Positions 53,605 through 62,684 of a stretch of 64,000 nucleotides of DNA are shown here, piece after piece (within the stretch, counting starts at the first letter, position 1; the number at the start of each line of letters is the position of its first letter). The notes beneath the pieces are model-generated. The model ran no database searches, was not told where the DNA came from, and saw nothing but the letters and a program-made list of their open reading frames with translations. A program made the position numbers and the translations under genes. The stretch is from Metapseudomonas resinovorans DSM 21078 (GTDB taxonomy: Bacteria; Pseudomonadota; Gammaproteobacteria; Pseudomonadales; Pseudomonadaceae), in NCBI RefSeq assembly GCF_000423545.1, contig NZ_AUIE01000016.1, forward strand, positions 1 to 64,000, given 5' to 3'.

Positions 53605-55235
53605 GCATGGACAGGCAGACCTCCTCCGCCCCGGGTGGGCCGCTGGCAGATTCGGAGCACTCTGTGTTCTGGGCGCCGCTGCGTCATGGGCTGTTCGTCG
53701 GCCTGTGGCTCGCCTGCGCCGTCGCCAACCTGGCAATCTGGATGCAGACGGTCGGGGCCGCCTGGATCATGACACTGCTGTCGGCGTCGCCGCTGATGGT
53801 CTCCCTGGTACAGACGGCGATCACCCTGCCAGTCTTCCTGTTCGGTCTACCGGGCGGGGTGCTCGCCGACCGAATGGACCCTCGCCGCCTGCTGCTGTTT
53901 ACTCAGTCGATCATCCTGGGGGCGGCCACAGTGCTGTGCCTGCTGGACTGGGGTGGAGGACTGGAAGCCTGGTCACTGCTGCTGTGCACCTTCGTCCTGG
54001 GCACCGGTAGCGCCTTGGGGATGGCGGCCTGGATGGTGACGGTGGTCGGTGTCCTGCCGCGTGAGCAAGTGCCGGCGGCGATATCCCTCAGCGGCATTTC
54101 GATCAACGCCACTCGTGCCTTGGGGCCGGCTCTGGCCGGGGCGTTGATCGTATGGTGGAGCAGCGCCGCGGTGTTCCTGGCTATCGCCCTGTGCATGGCT
54201 GCGGTACTGGTCTTCATCTTCCGCCTGCCGGCCCGTGCCCGCGCCGACGCTCTTCCACCGGAAACCCTGGCTGGCGGCATGCGCAGCGGCCTGCGCTACA
54301 TCCGCCATTCTGCTGTGCTGTCCAGCGCGCTCAAGCAGGTATTCGTCTTCACCAGTTGCGCCAGTGCGCTGTGGGCGCTGTTGCCGCTGGTGGCCAAGGA
54401 AGAGCTCGGCATGGACGCTGGTGGCTACGGCTTGCTGATGGCCTTCTTGGGGGCTGGCGCGGTACTGGCCGCGCTCGGCCTAACCAGCGTCTATAGCCGT
54501 TTCCCTCTGCGCCGGCTGATTGTCGTCGGCGCCATTGCCTTCGCCGCGGCAACCCTGGCGGCGGCGCTATCGCACAGCCAGGCGGTGGTCTGCGTCATGC
54601 TGATGCTGGCCGGCATGGGCTGGATGGCGGTGAACGCAACCATCTCCACGGTGGTGCAGACCTACGCCGCGAACTGGGTGCGCGCTCGCGTCGCCTCGGT
54701 ATACCTGTTGGTGCTGATGGGCTCGATGGCCCTGGGTGGCGCGCTGTGGGGCGTTCTGGCGCAGTACCTGGGACTGGGCAACAGCCTGCTGCTGTCGGCG
54801 TCGAGTATCCTGCTCGGGTTGTTCTTAACGCGCCGCGGTGAGATCGCCATGGGCCGGGAGGCGGATTTCGCCGACGCGCAGCAGACCGACAAGCTGGTGC
54901 TGGCCGGAGAGGTCGCCCACGACGACGGGCCCGTCTGCATCGAAGTCAGTTACCGGGTGGAGGTTGCCGAGTGTGAGGTTTTTCTACGTACCGTCTACGC
55001 CGTAGGCCTGGCGCGGCGGCGCAACGGTGCGCAGAACTGGCGGTTGTATCGCGACCTGGCCGAGACCGACCACTATGTTGAGCGCTTTATTGTCGAGTCG
55101 TGGCTGGACTACCTGCGTCAGTGCGGGCGGCTGACTCAGAATGACGAAATTCAGGAGTTGGCCCTGATGCGATTCCGAGATGCGCGGCGGGAGGTCAAGC
55201 GTTACATCTACCAGGCACCGATAGAGCAGATCTGA
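53601..55235 (+). CDS. ditE: MFS permease, EntS-like with C-terminal soluble domain
   Basis: 544 aa from the ATG at 53601, which overlaps the previous stop. The first 420 residues form the MFS_3 (EntS-like) bundle: FVGLWLACAVANLAIWMQTV, ADRMDPRRLLLFTQSIILGA. The last 115 residues are soluble (VSYRVEVAECEVFLRTVYAV; NWRLYRDLAETDHYVERF) and resemble a ferredoxin-like monooxygenase-type domain common in this family. In BKME-9 a permease gene, ditE, follows the ring-cleavage genes. Uptake or efflux direction not established; EntS relatives export. Confidence 0.8.
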   Translation: MSMDRQTSSAPGGPLADSEHSVFWAPLRHGLFVGLWLACAVANLAIWMQTVGAAWIMTLLSASPLMVSLVQTAITLPVFLFGLPGGVLADRMDPRRLLLFTQSIILGAATVLCLLDWGGGLEAWSLLLCTFVLGTGSALGMAAWMVTVVGVLPREQVPAAISLSGISINATRALGPALAGALIVWWSSAAVFLAIALCMAAVLVFIFRLPARARADALPPETLAGGMRSGLRYIRHSAVLSSALKQVFVFTSCASALWALLPLVAKEELGMDAGGYGLLMAFLGAGAVLAALGLTSVYSRFPLRRLIVVGAIAFAAATLAAALSHSQAVVCVMLMLAGMGWMAVNATISTVVQTYAANWVRARVASVYLLVLMGSMALGGALWGVLAQYLGLGNSLLLSASSILLGLFLTRRGEIAMGREADFADAQQTDKLVLAGEVAHDDGPVCIEVSYRVEVAECEVFLRTVYAVGLARRRNGAQNWRLYRDLAETDHYVERFIVESWLDYLRQCGRLTQNDEIQELALMRFRDARREVKRYIYQAPIEQI

Positions 55236-55320
55236 GGTCAATTAATCTCTATATTAAATTTGCAGGCCCTATGTGTTCTCGGTATAGAATTGCAGCGTCA
55301 AGCCAACCGAGAAAAAGCGC

Positions 55321-56115
55321 ATGGATACTCCAGAGACCGTGGAAGCCGACGGCGACCGCAAGGCAATGGGGGCGGTCACTGTAAAACCGGTCGTCAATGC
55401 GATCCGCATCCTTCGTCACTTGAGCCAGGCCGGGGCGCCGGAGCGTTCGGTGGACATCGCCCGGCTGCTGTCGATCAACCCCAGCACCTGTTTCAACATC
55501 CTGCGCACCCTGGTGATGGAGGATGTCGTCGATTTCAATCCGATGTCGAAGCGCTATTCGGCGGGGCTGGGATTGGCCCGCTTGGTGGGGCAGTTGGTCA
55601 CCCAGGGGCAGCGTGTGCAGCTGGTCAAACCCCTGCTGCAGGAGTTCGCGGCGCGTATGAGGGTGACCATCACTCTGTGGCGGCGCATGGGAGCGGACCG
55701 CATCGTCATCGTCAGTTCGGCGGCCAGTCCTACCGATGTCCGCATCGACATGGCCGAGGGGCAGCGTTTTCCCATGCTGATGGGGGCCAGCGGGCGCTTG
55801 TTTTCGACGCAGCTGGACCTGGATACCCCGGAGTTCGAAGCCATCTACGAGCGGATTCGCTGGGCGCGCCCACTCCCCATAGAAACCTACCGCGAGGAGG
55901 TACGACTGGCCGCCGAGCGGGGCTGGGCGATTGACGATGGTTATTTCTCGGTCGGCATCCTGGCCGTTGCTGCACCTGTCTATTCCCCTGAGGGGGCGAT
56001 CGACTACACCGTTTCAGCTGTGATGTTTCGTGGCCAGCGCGATGACGAAGGCATCAGGGAGCTGGCTGGCGCGATCACCGAGTTCTGCTCCGAGTTGGCC
56101 GACGTCTTGTTCTGA
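55321..56115 (+). CDS. ditR: IclR-family regulator
   Basis: 264 aa. N-terminal winged helix (VNAIRILRHLSQAGAPERSV, then LLSINPSTCFNILRTLVMED) and C-terminal effector domain with FPMLMGASGRLF. In BKME-9 DitR is an inducer-dependent IclR-type activator of ditA3, placed downstream of ditE as here. ATG 55321; an AT-rich 85-bp promoter gap precedes it and lacks the 25-bp motif. Whether DitR binds the 25-bp repeats is open. Confidence 0.85.
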   Translation: MDTPETVEADGDRKAMGAVTVKPVVNAIRILRHLSQAGAPERSVDIARLLSINPSTCFNILRTLVMEDVVDFNPMSKRYSAGLGLARLVGQLVTQGQRVQLVKPLLQEFAARMRVTITLWRRMGADRIVIVSSAASPTDVRIDMAEGQRFPMLMGASGRLFSTQLDLDTPEFEAIYERIRWARPLPIETYREEVRLAAERGWAIDDGYFSVGILAVAAPVYSPEGAIDYTVSAVMFRGQRDDEGIRELAGAITEFCSELADVLF

Positions 56116-56132
56116 CACCGGCCGTGTATGGG

Positions 56133-57323
56133 TCACTCGCGGACCAGCAGTAGGCTGCCGCCCAGCGGTCCACCGCCAGCGGCAACCACGGATACACGAT
56201 TCTCCGTGGTCTGACGCCCTTGCGCGCGTCCCCATAGCTGCAAGCACGCCTCGTGGACGTAGCCCAGGCCGTGGGTGCGGCCACCGGACAACTGGCCGCC
56301 GTTGGTGTTGATCGGCAGTTTGCCGTCCAAGGCGATGCGCTGGCCACCTTCGACAAAGGCGCCGCTCTCGCCTACCGGGCAAAGGCCCAGCGCCTCGAGC
56401 CAGATCATGGTGAGGATGGAGAAGCCGTCGTAGAGTTGTGCCGAGTCGACGTCGTCCGGGGTGTAGTCGGTCCGCTGCCACATCATCCGGCCAACGTCGA
56501 AGGCCGCCATCCCGGTCAGGGATATCTGATCCCAGGACCACGGCTGGTTCAACGCGGCGCCTATCGCCTCTATGCGGATCGGTGCGTGGCGGCCATCGCG
56601 CGCGGCATCGCGGCGCGACAGGACGATAGCGGTGGAGGCGTCGCAATGCACGTCGCAGTCGAGCATGCGCAGCGGCGTGGAAATCATCCGCGACTGCATG
56701 TAGTCGTCCAGCGACATGGGGGTGCGGTAGATTGCCTTGGGATTGCGCATGGCGTTCTGCCGGCAGGTCAGCGCAATCTGCGCAAGCTGCTCGGGTCGGG
56801 TGCCGTATTCGTGGAAATGGCGTTGCGCGTACAGCGCCATCAGGTTGATCCCGGACAGCACATTGAAGGGTGTGAACCACTGCCAGGCGTAGCTGCTGTC
56901 GCGACCCTGGGTCTTGTTGCTCAGGGCGCCGGCCTGCTTGTTGTGCAGGCGCGCCGAAGCCTCGGTAATGGTGCGGAAAACCAGGACGTGCCGGCACAGG
57001 CCGGCGGCGATGGCCATTGCGCCATTGATCATGCCGGCCAGTGGGCCGGGACCCTCGTAACCGGCGCCGAACCAGTTGAGGTTCAGGCCTAGGGCGCTTT
57101 TCAGGGCGCTGGGGCCGACCGGGGAGAAGGGGTCGCCGTTGTTGTTGTCCCCCGGCCAGCAGGCCACGCCATCGATGTCGTGGCGCTCCAGGCCGGCGTC
57201 GGCGATGGCCTCCAAGCAGGCATCGAGGGTCAGGCGCATGGCTGATTTGCTGGATGGCCGGGCCACCTCGGACTGGCCGATGCCGGTGATGGCGACATCT
57301 TTCTCGTAGCGCTGCTCAATCAT
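56133..57323 (-). CDS. ditF: SCP-x thiolase-like protein, possible aldolase
   Basis: 396 aa from the ATG at 57323, overlapping the DUF35 gene's stop. Thiolase-fold protein of the non-specific lipid-transfer/SCP-x group: VAITGIGQSEVARPSSKSAM at the N-terminus and GGQLSGGRTHGLGYVHEACL near the C-terminus. The nucleophilic Cys of true thiolases (expected around residue 90) is absent: the stretch reads GAGYEGPGPLAGM. Tyr298 (QLYDGF) and Tyr355 are candidate catalytic residues. Adjacent DUF35 partner resembles the Ltp2-DUF35 retro-aldolase system of steroid side-chain breakdown. DitF of BKME-9 is the SCP-x-like protein. Confidence 0.8.
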   Translation of the reverse strand: MIEQRYEKDVAITGIGQSEVARPSSKSAMRLTLDACLEAIADAGLERHDIDGVACWPGDNNNGDPFSPVGPSALKSALGLNLNWFGAGYEGPGPLAGMINGAMAIAAGLCRHVLVFRTITEASARLHNKQAGALSNKTQGRDSSYAWQWFTPFNVLSGINLMALYAQRHFHEYGTRPEQLAQIALTCRQNAMRNPKAIYRTPMSLDDYMQSRMISTPLRMLDCDVHCDASTAIVLSRRDAARDGRHAPIRIEAIGAALNQPWSWDQISLTGMAAFDVGRMMWQRTDYTPDDVDSAQLYDGFSILTMIWLEALGLCPVGESGAFVEGGQRIALDGKLPINTNGGQLSGGRTHGLGYVHEACLQLWGRAQGRQTTENRVSVVAAGGGPLGGSLLLVRE

Positions 57324-57721
57324 CATTGATCCTTCTCGAATAAGGGCAGCCAGACGTCCTCGACGTTCAGGAAGCTGACCCGCACCGGCATGTCGATATA
57401 CACCCGCTGTGGATCCATGCCGACGACGTTGCTGACGAAGCGCAGGCCCTCCTGCTCGGCCAGCTCGATGATGGCGACCACGTAGGGCACTTCCAGGTCG
57501 CTGCTCCACTGCTGGTAGTTGAGGGTATAGCTCAGCACTTTGCCCTTTCCGGAGACCGCGCACGGCGCCACATCGAGGCTCGCGCAGCGCGGACAGATCG
57601 GGCTGGGCGGGTGGAAGAACCGCGTGCAGCCGTTGCACTTGTGGATCAGCAGTTGGCCGTGCTCGCCGCCCTGCCAGAAGGCACGATTGTCGGCGTTAAG
57701 AGCGGGCAGTTTTCTGGGCAT
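57323..57721 (-). CDS. DUF35 Zn-ribbon/OB-fold acyl-CoA-associated protein
   Basis: 132 aa. Zinc-ribbon Cys29-x2-Cys32 (KCNGC) and Cys43-x2-Cys46 (ICPRC), then an OB-fold domain (GKVLSYTLNYQQW; YVVAIIELAEQEGLRFVSNV). DUF35 proteins pair with SCP-x thiolase-like enzymes and are needed for their stability or substrate binding. Its stop codon overlaps the start of the partner gene. Divergent from the SDR at 57863, with 25-bp site 8 between. Confidence 0.88.
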   Translation of the reverse strand: MPRKLPALNADNRAFWQGGEHGQLLIHKCNGCTRFFHPPSPICPRCASLDVAPCAVSGKGKVLSYTLNYQQWSSDLEVPYVVAIIELAEQEGLRFVSNVVGMDPQRVYIDMPVRVSFLNVEDVWLPLFEKDQ

Positions 57722-57771
57722 TCGCGGAACCTGCGGGTGCGCTGGCTTGGGATGCTGACGACTTTAACAAT

Positions 57772-57796
57772 TGTACATATTTTTGAAAAGTGTCAT
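57772..57796. promoter_or_regulatory. 25-bp inverted repeat, site 8
   Basis: TGTACA-N13-TGTCAT, followed directly by ATATTG. Aligns well with site 9 including its flanks. 67 bp before the SDR start at 57863 and 51 bp before the DUF35 start at 57721. Confidence 0.55.
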
Positions 57797-57862
57797 ATAT
57801 TGGGTGGCGATACGAGCACGCCCAATCAGGCTCGCGGTAAACAACAAGAGGATCCATTTGCC

Positions 57863-58564
57863 ATGTCCCGGCCTTTGCAAGACAAGACAATCATAGTCAC
57901 CGGCGGTTCCGGCGCTCTGGGTAGCGCCTTGGGCCGCCTGCTGCTGGAGCGCGGCGCGCAGATTGCCCTGCTCGACCGCGCCGAAGCGTCCGCCAGCCTA
58001 GGCGAGGCCCCAGGGTTGCTTCCGTTGGGAGGTGTCGACCTGACCTCCGCCGAGTCGGCGCAGGCGGCCGTGGCCAAGGTGGTCGGGCATTTCGGGCGGA
58101 TCGACGGGCTGGTCAACGTGGCTGGCGGCTTCGCCTGGGAGACCCTGGAGGGCGGCAGCCTGGAAACCTGGGACCGCCTGTACCAGATCAACCTACGCAC
58201 CGCGCTGGTTAGCAGCCAAGCGGTTCTGGGCCATTTGCTCGAAGCGCCGGCGGGGCGAATCGTCAACGTCGGCGCGCTGGCCTCGCTGAAGGCAGGGCTG
58301 GGCATGGGCGCTTATGCCGCCTCGAAGTCCGGCGTGGCTCGCCTGACCGAAGCCTTGGCTGAGGAACTGAAGGACCGTGGCGTCACCGTCAACGCCGTGC
58401 TGCCGAGCATTATTGATACCCCGGCAAACCGAGCCGATATGCCGGATGCCGATGCCAGCCGTTGGGTCACGCCGGAGGCCCTGGCCCGGGTGATCGCCTT
58501 CCTGCTTTCGGACGACGCCACGCCCATCACCGGCGCCTGCCTGCCCGTGAGTGGCCGGGTATGA
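57863..58564 (+). CDS. Short-chain dehydrogenase/reductase (position of ditG)
   Basis: 233 aa from the ATG at 57863 (AGAGGA upstream; the long frame from 57611 runs through the promoter). TGGSGALGSALGRLL cofactor motif, YAASK active site with Tyr and Lys; the Ser position reads VGALAS, as in a recognised SDR subgroup. Tail short (LPVSGRV). Followed after 43 bp by the FAH gene. Probable dehydrogenase of the dit pathway. Confidence 0.82.
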   Translation: MSRPLQDKTIIVTGGSGALGSALGRLLLERGAQIALLDRAEASASLGEAPGLLPLGGVDLTSAESAQAAVAKVVGHFGRIDGLVNVAGGFAWETLEGGSLETWDRLYQINLRTALVSSQAVLGHLLEAPAGRIVNVGALASLKAGLGMGAYAASKSGVARLTEALAEELKDRGVTVNAVLPSIIDTPANRADMPDADASRWVTPEALARVIAFLLSDDATPITGACLPVSGRV

Positions 58565-58607
58565 CGCCCACTTTCAACCGCTGGCACTCGACGGGAGTAC
58601 AAGAACG

Positions 58608-59609
58608 ATGAGACTGGTGACCTTTACTGATGGCAGCGGCTTCGAGCGTGCTGGGGCGCTTCTGGAGAACGATCAGGTCGTTCTCGACCTGCAGGCGGCC
58701 TATCGGGTGGTGCAGGGGCGCGAATGTCCGGAGCTGAGCTGCGTGCTGGCGCTAGTCGAGGCGGGCGAGGACGGTCTGGCGCTGGCCCGCTCTCTGGTGG
58801 AGCGGGCGCCCGCATTGGCGGTGCGCGAGCGCGCCCTGGTGAAGCTGCGTGCACCGATCCAGCCGCCGCCGCAAATGCGCGACTGCTCCTGCTTCGAACT
58901 GCACCTGCGACAGAGCTTCGCCGCCGCACGTCGTGCCCGGGCGCTGCGCACGCCGGACCCGGAGGCGACCCTCAAGGCGATGAATACGCGCGCCGACGAG
59001 CGTGTCATCGATACCTTCAACCGGCAGCCCATCTACTACAAGTGCAACCGCTTCGCGGTCATCGGAATCGACGACGAGTTCCAGTGGCCTAGCTTCAGCA
59101 AAGCGCTGGACTTCGAGCTGGAATTCGGCTGCTACATCGGCAGACGCGGCAAGGACATAAGCCGCGATGCTGCCCGTTCGCACATCGTCGGCTACACCAT
59201 CTTCAACGACATGAGCGCGCGCGATGCTCAGGCGGCGGAGATGCCCGGCATGCTCGGCCCGGCCAAGAGCAAGGACTTCGACACGGCGAACATCATGGGG
59301 CCGTGCCTGGTGACGGCCGACGAACTGGGCGATCCCTATGACCTGAACATGGTCGCGCGGGTCAATGGCGAGGAGTGGGGGCGGGGCAACACCCGCGACA
59401 TGCGTTGGTCATTCGAGGACGTGATTACCCACATCTCGCGTTCGGAAACTCTCTATCCCGGCGAATTCCTCGGTTCCGGCACGGTGGGCAACGGTTGTGG
59501 TCTGGAGCAGCTCCGCTATTTGCGGCCGGGTGACCTGGTCGAACTGGAGGTGGATGGCATTGGAGTGCTGCGTACGCGTGTCGGCAGCGCCGTGCAAGTT
59601 GTTACCTGA
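58608..59609 (+). CDS. Fumarylacetoacetate hydrolase-family protein (position of ditH)
   Basis: 333 aa from the ATG at 58608. Longer FAH form with an N-terminal domain; metal ligands Glu170 and Glu172 (FELEFG) and Asp201 (FNDMSARDAQ), FTGS-like end FLGSGTVGNG. Family members act as hydratases, isomerase-decarboxylases or C-C hydrolases in meta-cleavage pathways. Distinct from the protein at 52720, so two consecutive FAH steps are possible. Upstream of ditA1. Confidence 0.85.
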   Translation: MRLVTFTDGSGFERAGALLENDQVVLDLQAAYRVVQGRECPELSCVLALVEAGEDGLALARSLVERAPALAVRERALVKLRAPIQPPPQMRDCSCFELHLRQSFAAARRARALRTPDPEATLKAMNTRADERVIDTFNRQPIYYKCNRFAVIGIDDEFQWPSFSKALDFELEFGCYIGRRGKDISRDAARSHIVGYTIFNDMSARDAQAAEMPGMLGPAKSKDFDTANIMGPCLVTADELGDPYDLNMVARVNGEEWGRGNTRDMRWSFEDVITHISRSETLYPGEFLGSGTVGNGCGLEQLRYLRPGDLVELEVDGIGVLRTRVGSAVQVVT

Positions 59610-59708
59610 TATTCCCGAATCACCTGTCCTGGGCGTGGGAAACCAGCGGTTGCGGGTATACCCGGGGCGGGAGGGAAGATTCACCCACTTTTCGAGTGGT
59701 GATTTCTA

Positions 59709-59733
59709 TGTACATTTTTATAAAAAGTGTCTT
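59709..59733. promoter_or_regulatory. 25-bp inverted repeat, site 9
   Basis: TGTACA-N13-TGTCTT, followed by ATATTCT, a likely -10 region. 52 bp upstream of the ditA1 candidate and within the 175-bp gap 59610-59784, which has no other feature. Confidence 0.55.
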
Positions 59734-59784
59734 ATATTCTGTCCCGACTTAAATTCGCCGTAGCGCCCTGAACAGGAGGCAATC

Positions 59785-61185
59785 ATGCTAACAAGAACAA
59801 GCCCAGTATTGTCCGACGGAACCAAGGTTTCCGATCTCATCTACCCCGATACCCGTGAAGTGCAGATGCGTGTGTTGTCGGACCGTGAGATCTACGAGTT
59901 GGAGATGGAAAAAATCTTCGGCAAGATCTGGGTCTTCCTCGGACACGAGTCCGAGATTCCCAATTCCGGAGACTTCATGGTCCGCGACATGGGCTCCGAT
60001 TCGGTGATCGTAGCCCGGGGCAAGGACGGGGCAGTCTACGTGAGCCTCAACGTCTGCCCGCACCGCGGTATGCGTATCAGCACGGCCGACTGTGGCAACA
60101 CGCAGATCCACAAGTGCATCTACCACGGCTGGGCCTTCCGTCCTAACGGCGACTTCATCGGCTCGCCGGTCGAACGCGAATGCATGCACGGCAAGATGCT
60201 GTCGAAAGAAGAACTGGGCCTGAAAAAAGCCCGGGTGACGCTCTACGGCGGTCTGGTCTTCGCTACCTGGAACGTCGATGGCCCGTCGTTCGAGGAGTTC
60301 CTCGGCGATGCCAAGTGGTACTACGACATGCTGTTCTGCCGCTCCGACAAGGGGATGGAAGTGCTCGGTCCACCACAGCGCTTCATCGTCAACGCCAACT
60401 GGAAAACTGCCGGCGAGCAGTCGGCTGCTGATGGTTTCCACACCCTGACACTGCACCGTTGGTTGGGCGAAGTGGGCAACTACGCGAAGAAAGGCGAGGG
60501 GGAAGGCGAGGGGGCCGATCTCAGTCCCGAGATGATCGGCGTGGAGATCAGCTCGCCGCATGGTCACGCCCTGCGCTGCATCGACCTCGCGCGCAAGATC
60601 AAGCGTCTGACCGGCCTCGATCCGGCGGAGCTGTCCGTGAAGGAGAAACTGAACGCGCTGCCGCCGGCTGGAATGACCCGCGACATGGTCGAGCAGCTGT
60701 CTCGCAACCTGAGCGAGGACCAGCTCAAGGTGCTGACCAGCATGCCGCCGCAAGTGGGTGGAATGTTCCCGAACATTCTTTTCGGTTTTGTTTATATTCC
60801 ACAGTCCGATGGTTCGGTGGTCGGCTCCATGACCATGCACGCCTACGTGCCCCAGGGGCCGGACAAGCTCGAGTTCGTCAACTGGATCTTCGCCGAGAAG
60901 GATGCGCCGGCCGAGTTGCGCGAGAAGATGCTGAAGCAGACCATCCAACTGTTCGGCACCTCCGGCATGGTCGAGCAGGACGACTCCGATACCTGGCCGC
61001 ATATGACGCTGGCCGCCAAGGGAGCGATGGGCCGCCAGATGACCTTGAAGTACCAGGCATGTTACGAGACCGGCGCTCCCGAGGGTTGGCCGGGGCCGGG
61101 TATCGTCAACGAGGGTTTCACCAAGGACGACACCCAGTGGCATTGGTGGCAGTACTGGCACGAGCTGATGACGGCGGAAGACTGA
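59785..61185 (+). CDS. ditA1: Diterpenoid ring-hydroxylating dioxygenase alpha subunit
   Basis: 466 aa. Rieske ligands Cys91-His93 (CPHRGM) and Cys111-His114 (CIYHGW); Asp216, His219 and His224 (ADGFHTLTLH) form the mononuclear iron site. CAGGAGG precedes the ATG. By analogy with BKME-9 DitA1 it dihydroxylates 7-oxodehydroabietic acid at C11/C12. Its beta subunit follows; its ferredoxin gene is 9.1 kb upstream and no dedicated reductase is in the cluster. Strongly similar to the second-arm subunit at 42699. Confidence 0.88.
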   Translation: MLTRTSPVLSDGTKVSDLIYPDTREVQMRVLSDREIYELEMEKIFGKIWVFLGHESEIPNSGDFMVRDMGSDSVIVARGKDGAVYVSLNVCPHRGMRISTADCGNTQIHKCIYHGWAFRPNGDFIGSPVERECMHGKMLSKEELGLKKARVTLYGGLVFATWNVDGPSFEEFLGDAKWYYDMLFCRSDKGMEVLGPPQRFIVNANWKTAGEQSAADGFHTLTLHRWLGEVGNYAKKGEGEGEGADLSPEMIGVEISSPHGHALRCIDLARKIKRLTGLDPAELSVKEKLNALPPAGMTRDMVEQLSRNLSEDQLKVLTSMPPQVGGMFPNILFGFVYIPQSDGSVVGSMTMHAYVPQGPDKLEFVNWIFAEKDAPAELREKMLKQTIQLFGTSGMVEQDDSDTWPHMTLAAKGAMGRQMTLKYQACYETGAPEGWPGPGIVNEGFTKDDTQWHWWQYWHELMTAED

Positions 61186-61224
61186 TCGTCGCTCCAGGCA
61201 CAACAACAATTTCAGGAGTTACTC

Positions 61225-61800
61225 ATGGCCCAAGTACAAGAACGTGGCGCCGACCAGATTCAGCCTGGATCGCCGGTTGGCATCAAGCGTGTCCCGGTCG
61301 GTTCCGAGATCTATAACCAGGTAGTGACCTTCCTTTACGAGGAGGCGACGTTGCTGGACCAGATTCGCCTGCAGGAATGGGCTGCGCGCCTGGCCACCGA
61401 CCTGGTCTACACCGTGCCGTTGCGGCACACCCGCCTGCAGTCCGAGCTGTCCACTACTATCGTGCGCAGCGTGCAGCATTACCACGACGACTACCGCTCG
61501 ATCATGGGACGGATCCTGCGTCTGTCCGGCAAGAGCGCCTGGGCGGAAGACCCGCCCTCCCGTACCCGTCGGCTGGTAACCAACGTGTTCGTGGAAGAGA
61601 CGGAAAAAGGTGACGAGTTCGTGGTGACCAGTTACCTGTTGCTGACCCGTAACCGCTTCAAGGATCACCATGTTGACATCATCAGCGGTGAGCGCCGGGA
61701 TGTGCTGCGCCTGACCGAAGATGGTTTCAAGCTGGCGCGCCGCGAGGTCATCCTCGACCAGGCCGTGCTGGGGACGCCGAACCTCGCCGTGTTCCTCTGA
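61225..61800 (+). CDS. ditA2: Diterpenoid ring-hydroxylating dioxygenase beta subunit
   Basis: 191 aa. NTF2-like small subunit: VVTFLYEEATLLDQIRLQEW, VRSVQHYHDDYRSIMGRILR and AEDPPSRTRRLVTNVFV. 39 bp after ditA1 with CAGGAG before the ATG. Full-length counterpart of the second-arm beta subunit at 42056. Confidence 0.9.
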   Translation: MAQVQERGADQIQPGSPVGIKRVPVGSEIYNQVVTFLYEEATLLDQIRLQEWAARLATDLVYTVPLRHTRLQSELSTTIVRSVQHYHDDYRSIMGRILRLSGKSAWAEDPPSRTRRLVTNVFVEETEKGDEFVVTSYLLLTRNRFKDHHVDIISGERRDVLRLTEDGFKLARREVILDQAVLGTPNLAVFL

Positions 61801-61820
61801 TGGCCTTGGCCTGCCCCTCG

Positions 61821-62579
61821 TCAGGAGGGGCGGGCCTCCTCTTTCCCGGACAGCCAGTTCTGGTCATCCATGCACAGCGCCGACGCCGCTTCGCTGAAGT
61901 CCCAGGTGGAGCCCTTGATCCGCAGCGCTTGTGTGGCCCGTGCTGGTTGCTGGCTGTAGCAGCGGCCAGTGCTGGAGGCATGCACCTGAGCATCCAGGTT
62001 GTTCATGCGGCCCAGCGAGATCTGTATGCAGCGGCGTAGCAGCAGTGCGGCTTCCGCTTCCTCTTCGGACAGATTGTTGAGCGCCCAGCGAGCCATTCCT
62101 TCACGCAGGTTGACCCCGCAGTAGGGCGGTGGACTCTCGATGGTCGAGCCATGCACGTCCCAGCTAAGTAGGGTGGCGCCGTCGCGTAGCAGGACCGGGT
62201 TGGTGCGCTCGTCGATGCGGTCCGGAACCTGAATGTCGTACCGACGCCGGGTCGCCCCTCGAGCGGCGTGGGCGATGGCCAGGCCGGCCAGGTCGAGCAG
62301 ATGCGTGCATTGGTGCTGGGCATCTGTCTGCCGGGTCACTGAGTGGGCGATCTGGCTGAGCGGCATGCCGATCAGCCGCTCCAGTTGTCCGGTGGCCTGC
62401 GGGCAGGCGGAGTAGGGGTAGCGTACGGCCTCGCCCCCGATCTCGCTCACGATGCCGTCGCGGTGGCGCAGCCAGACGCGGAAGTGGTGGAAGTCGTCCT
62501 CCAGGCTCGCGCGCACCTCTCTAGTGGCGTCCTGTATCGTCGAAGCTATTTCCACCCGGCGTCGGAACATGCTGCTCAT
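61821..62579 (-). CDS. DUF2889-family protein
   Basis: 252 aa from the ATG at 62579 (AAGGAAA upstream). Recognisable DUF2889 pattern: DDFHHFRVWLRHRDGIVSEI, then EAVRYPYSACPQA and LERLIGMPL, and a late WDVHGSTIESPPPY. The biochemical role of the family is not known to me; members occur in catabolic clusters of this kind. Convergent with ditA2 and divergent from the SDR at 62685, with 25-bp site 10 between. Confidence 0.75.
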   Translation of the reverse strand: MSSMFRRRVEIASTIQDATREVRASLEDDFHHFRVWLRHRDGIVSEIGGEAVRYPYSACPQATGQLERLIGMPLSQIAHSVTRQTDAQHQCTHLLDLAGLAIAHAARGATRRRYDIQVPDRIDERTNPVLLRDGATLLSWDVHGSTIESPPPYCGVNLREGMARWALNNLSEEEAEAALLLRRCIQISLGRMNNLDAQVHASSTGRCYSQQPARATQALRIKGSTWDFSEAASALCMDDQNWLSGKEEARPS

Positions 62580-62635
62580 CGTGGTTTCCTTGTGCTGTTT
62601 TCGCAGGTGCTTGTCGCTAAGGATTGCAGTATATT

Positions 62636-62660
62636 TGAACACTATACGTAAAATTGTTCA
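62636..62660. promoter_or_regulatory. 25-bp inverted repeat, site 10
   Basis: TGAACA-N13-TGTTCA, both arms perfect. 25 bp before the SDR start at 62685 and 57 bp before the DUF2889 start at 62579, so it can serve both divergent genes. Confidence 0.65.
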
Positions 62661-62684
62661 CCAAAAAACAAGAAGGAATTCGCT

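Noticed and set aside
59788-61209. 473-codon open frame on the minus strand
   Set aside because: Complete antisense shadow of ditA1; the sense strand has Rieske and iron-site motifs.
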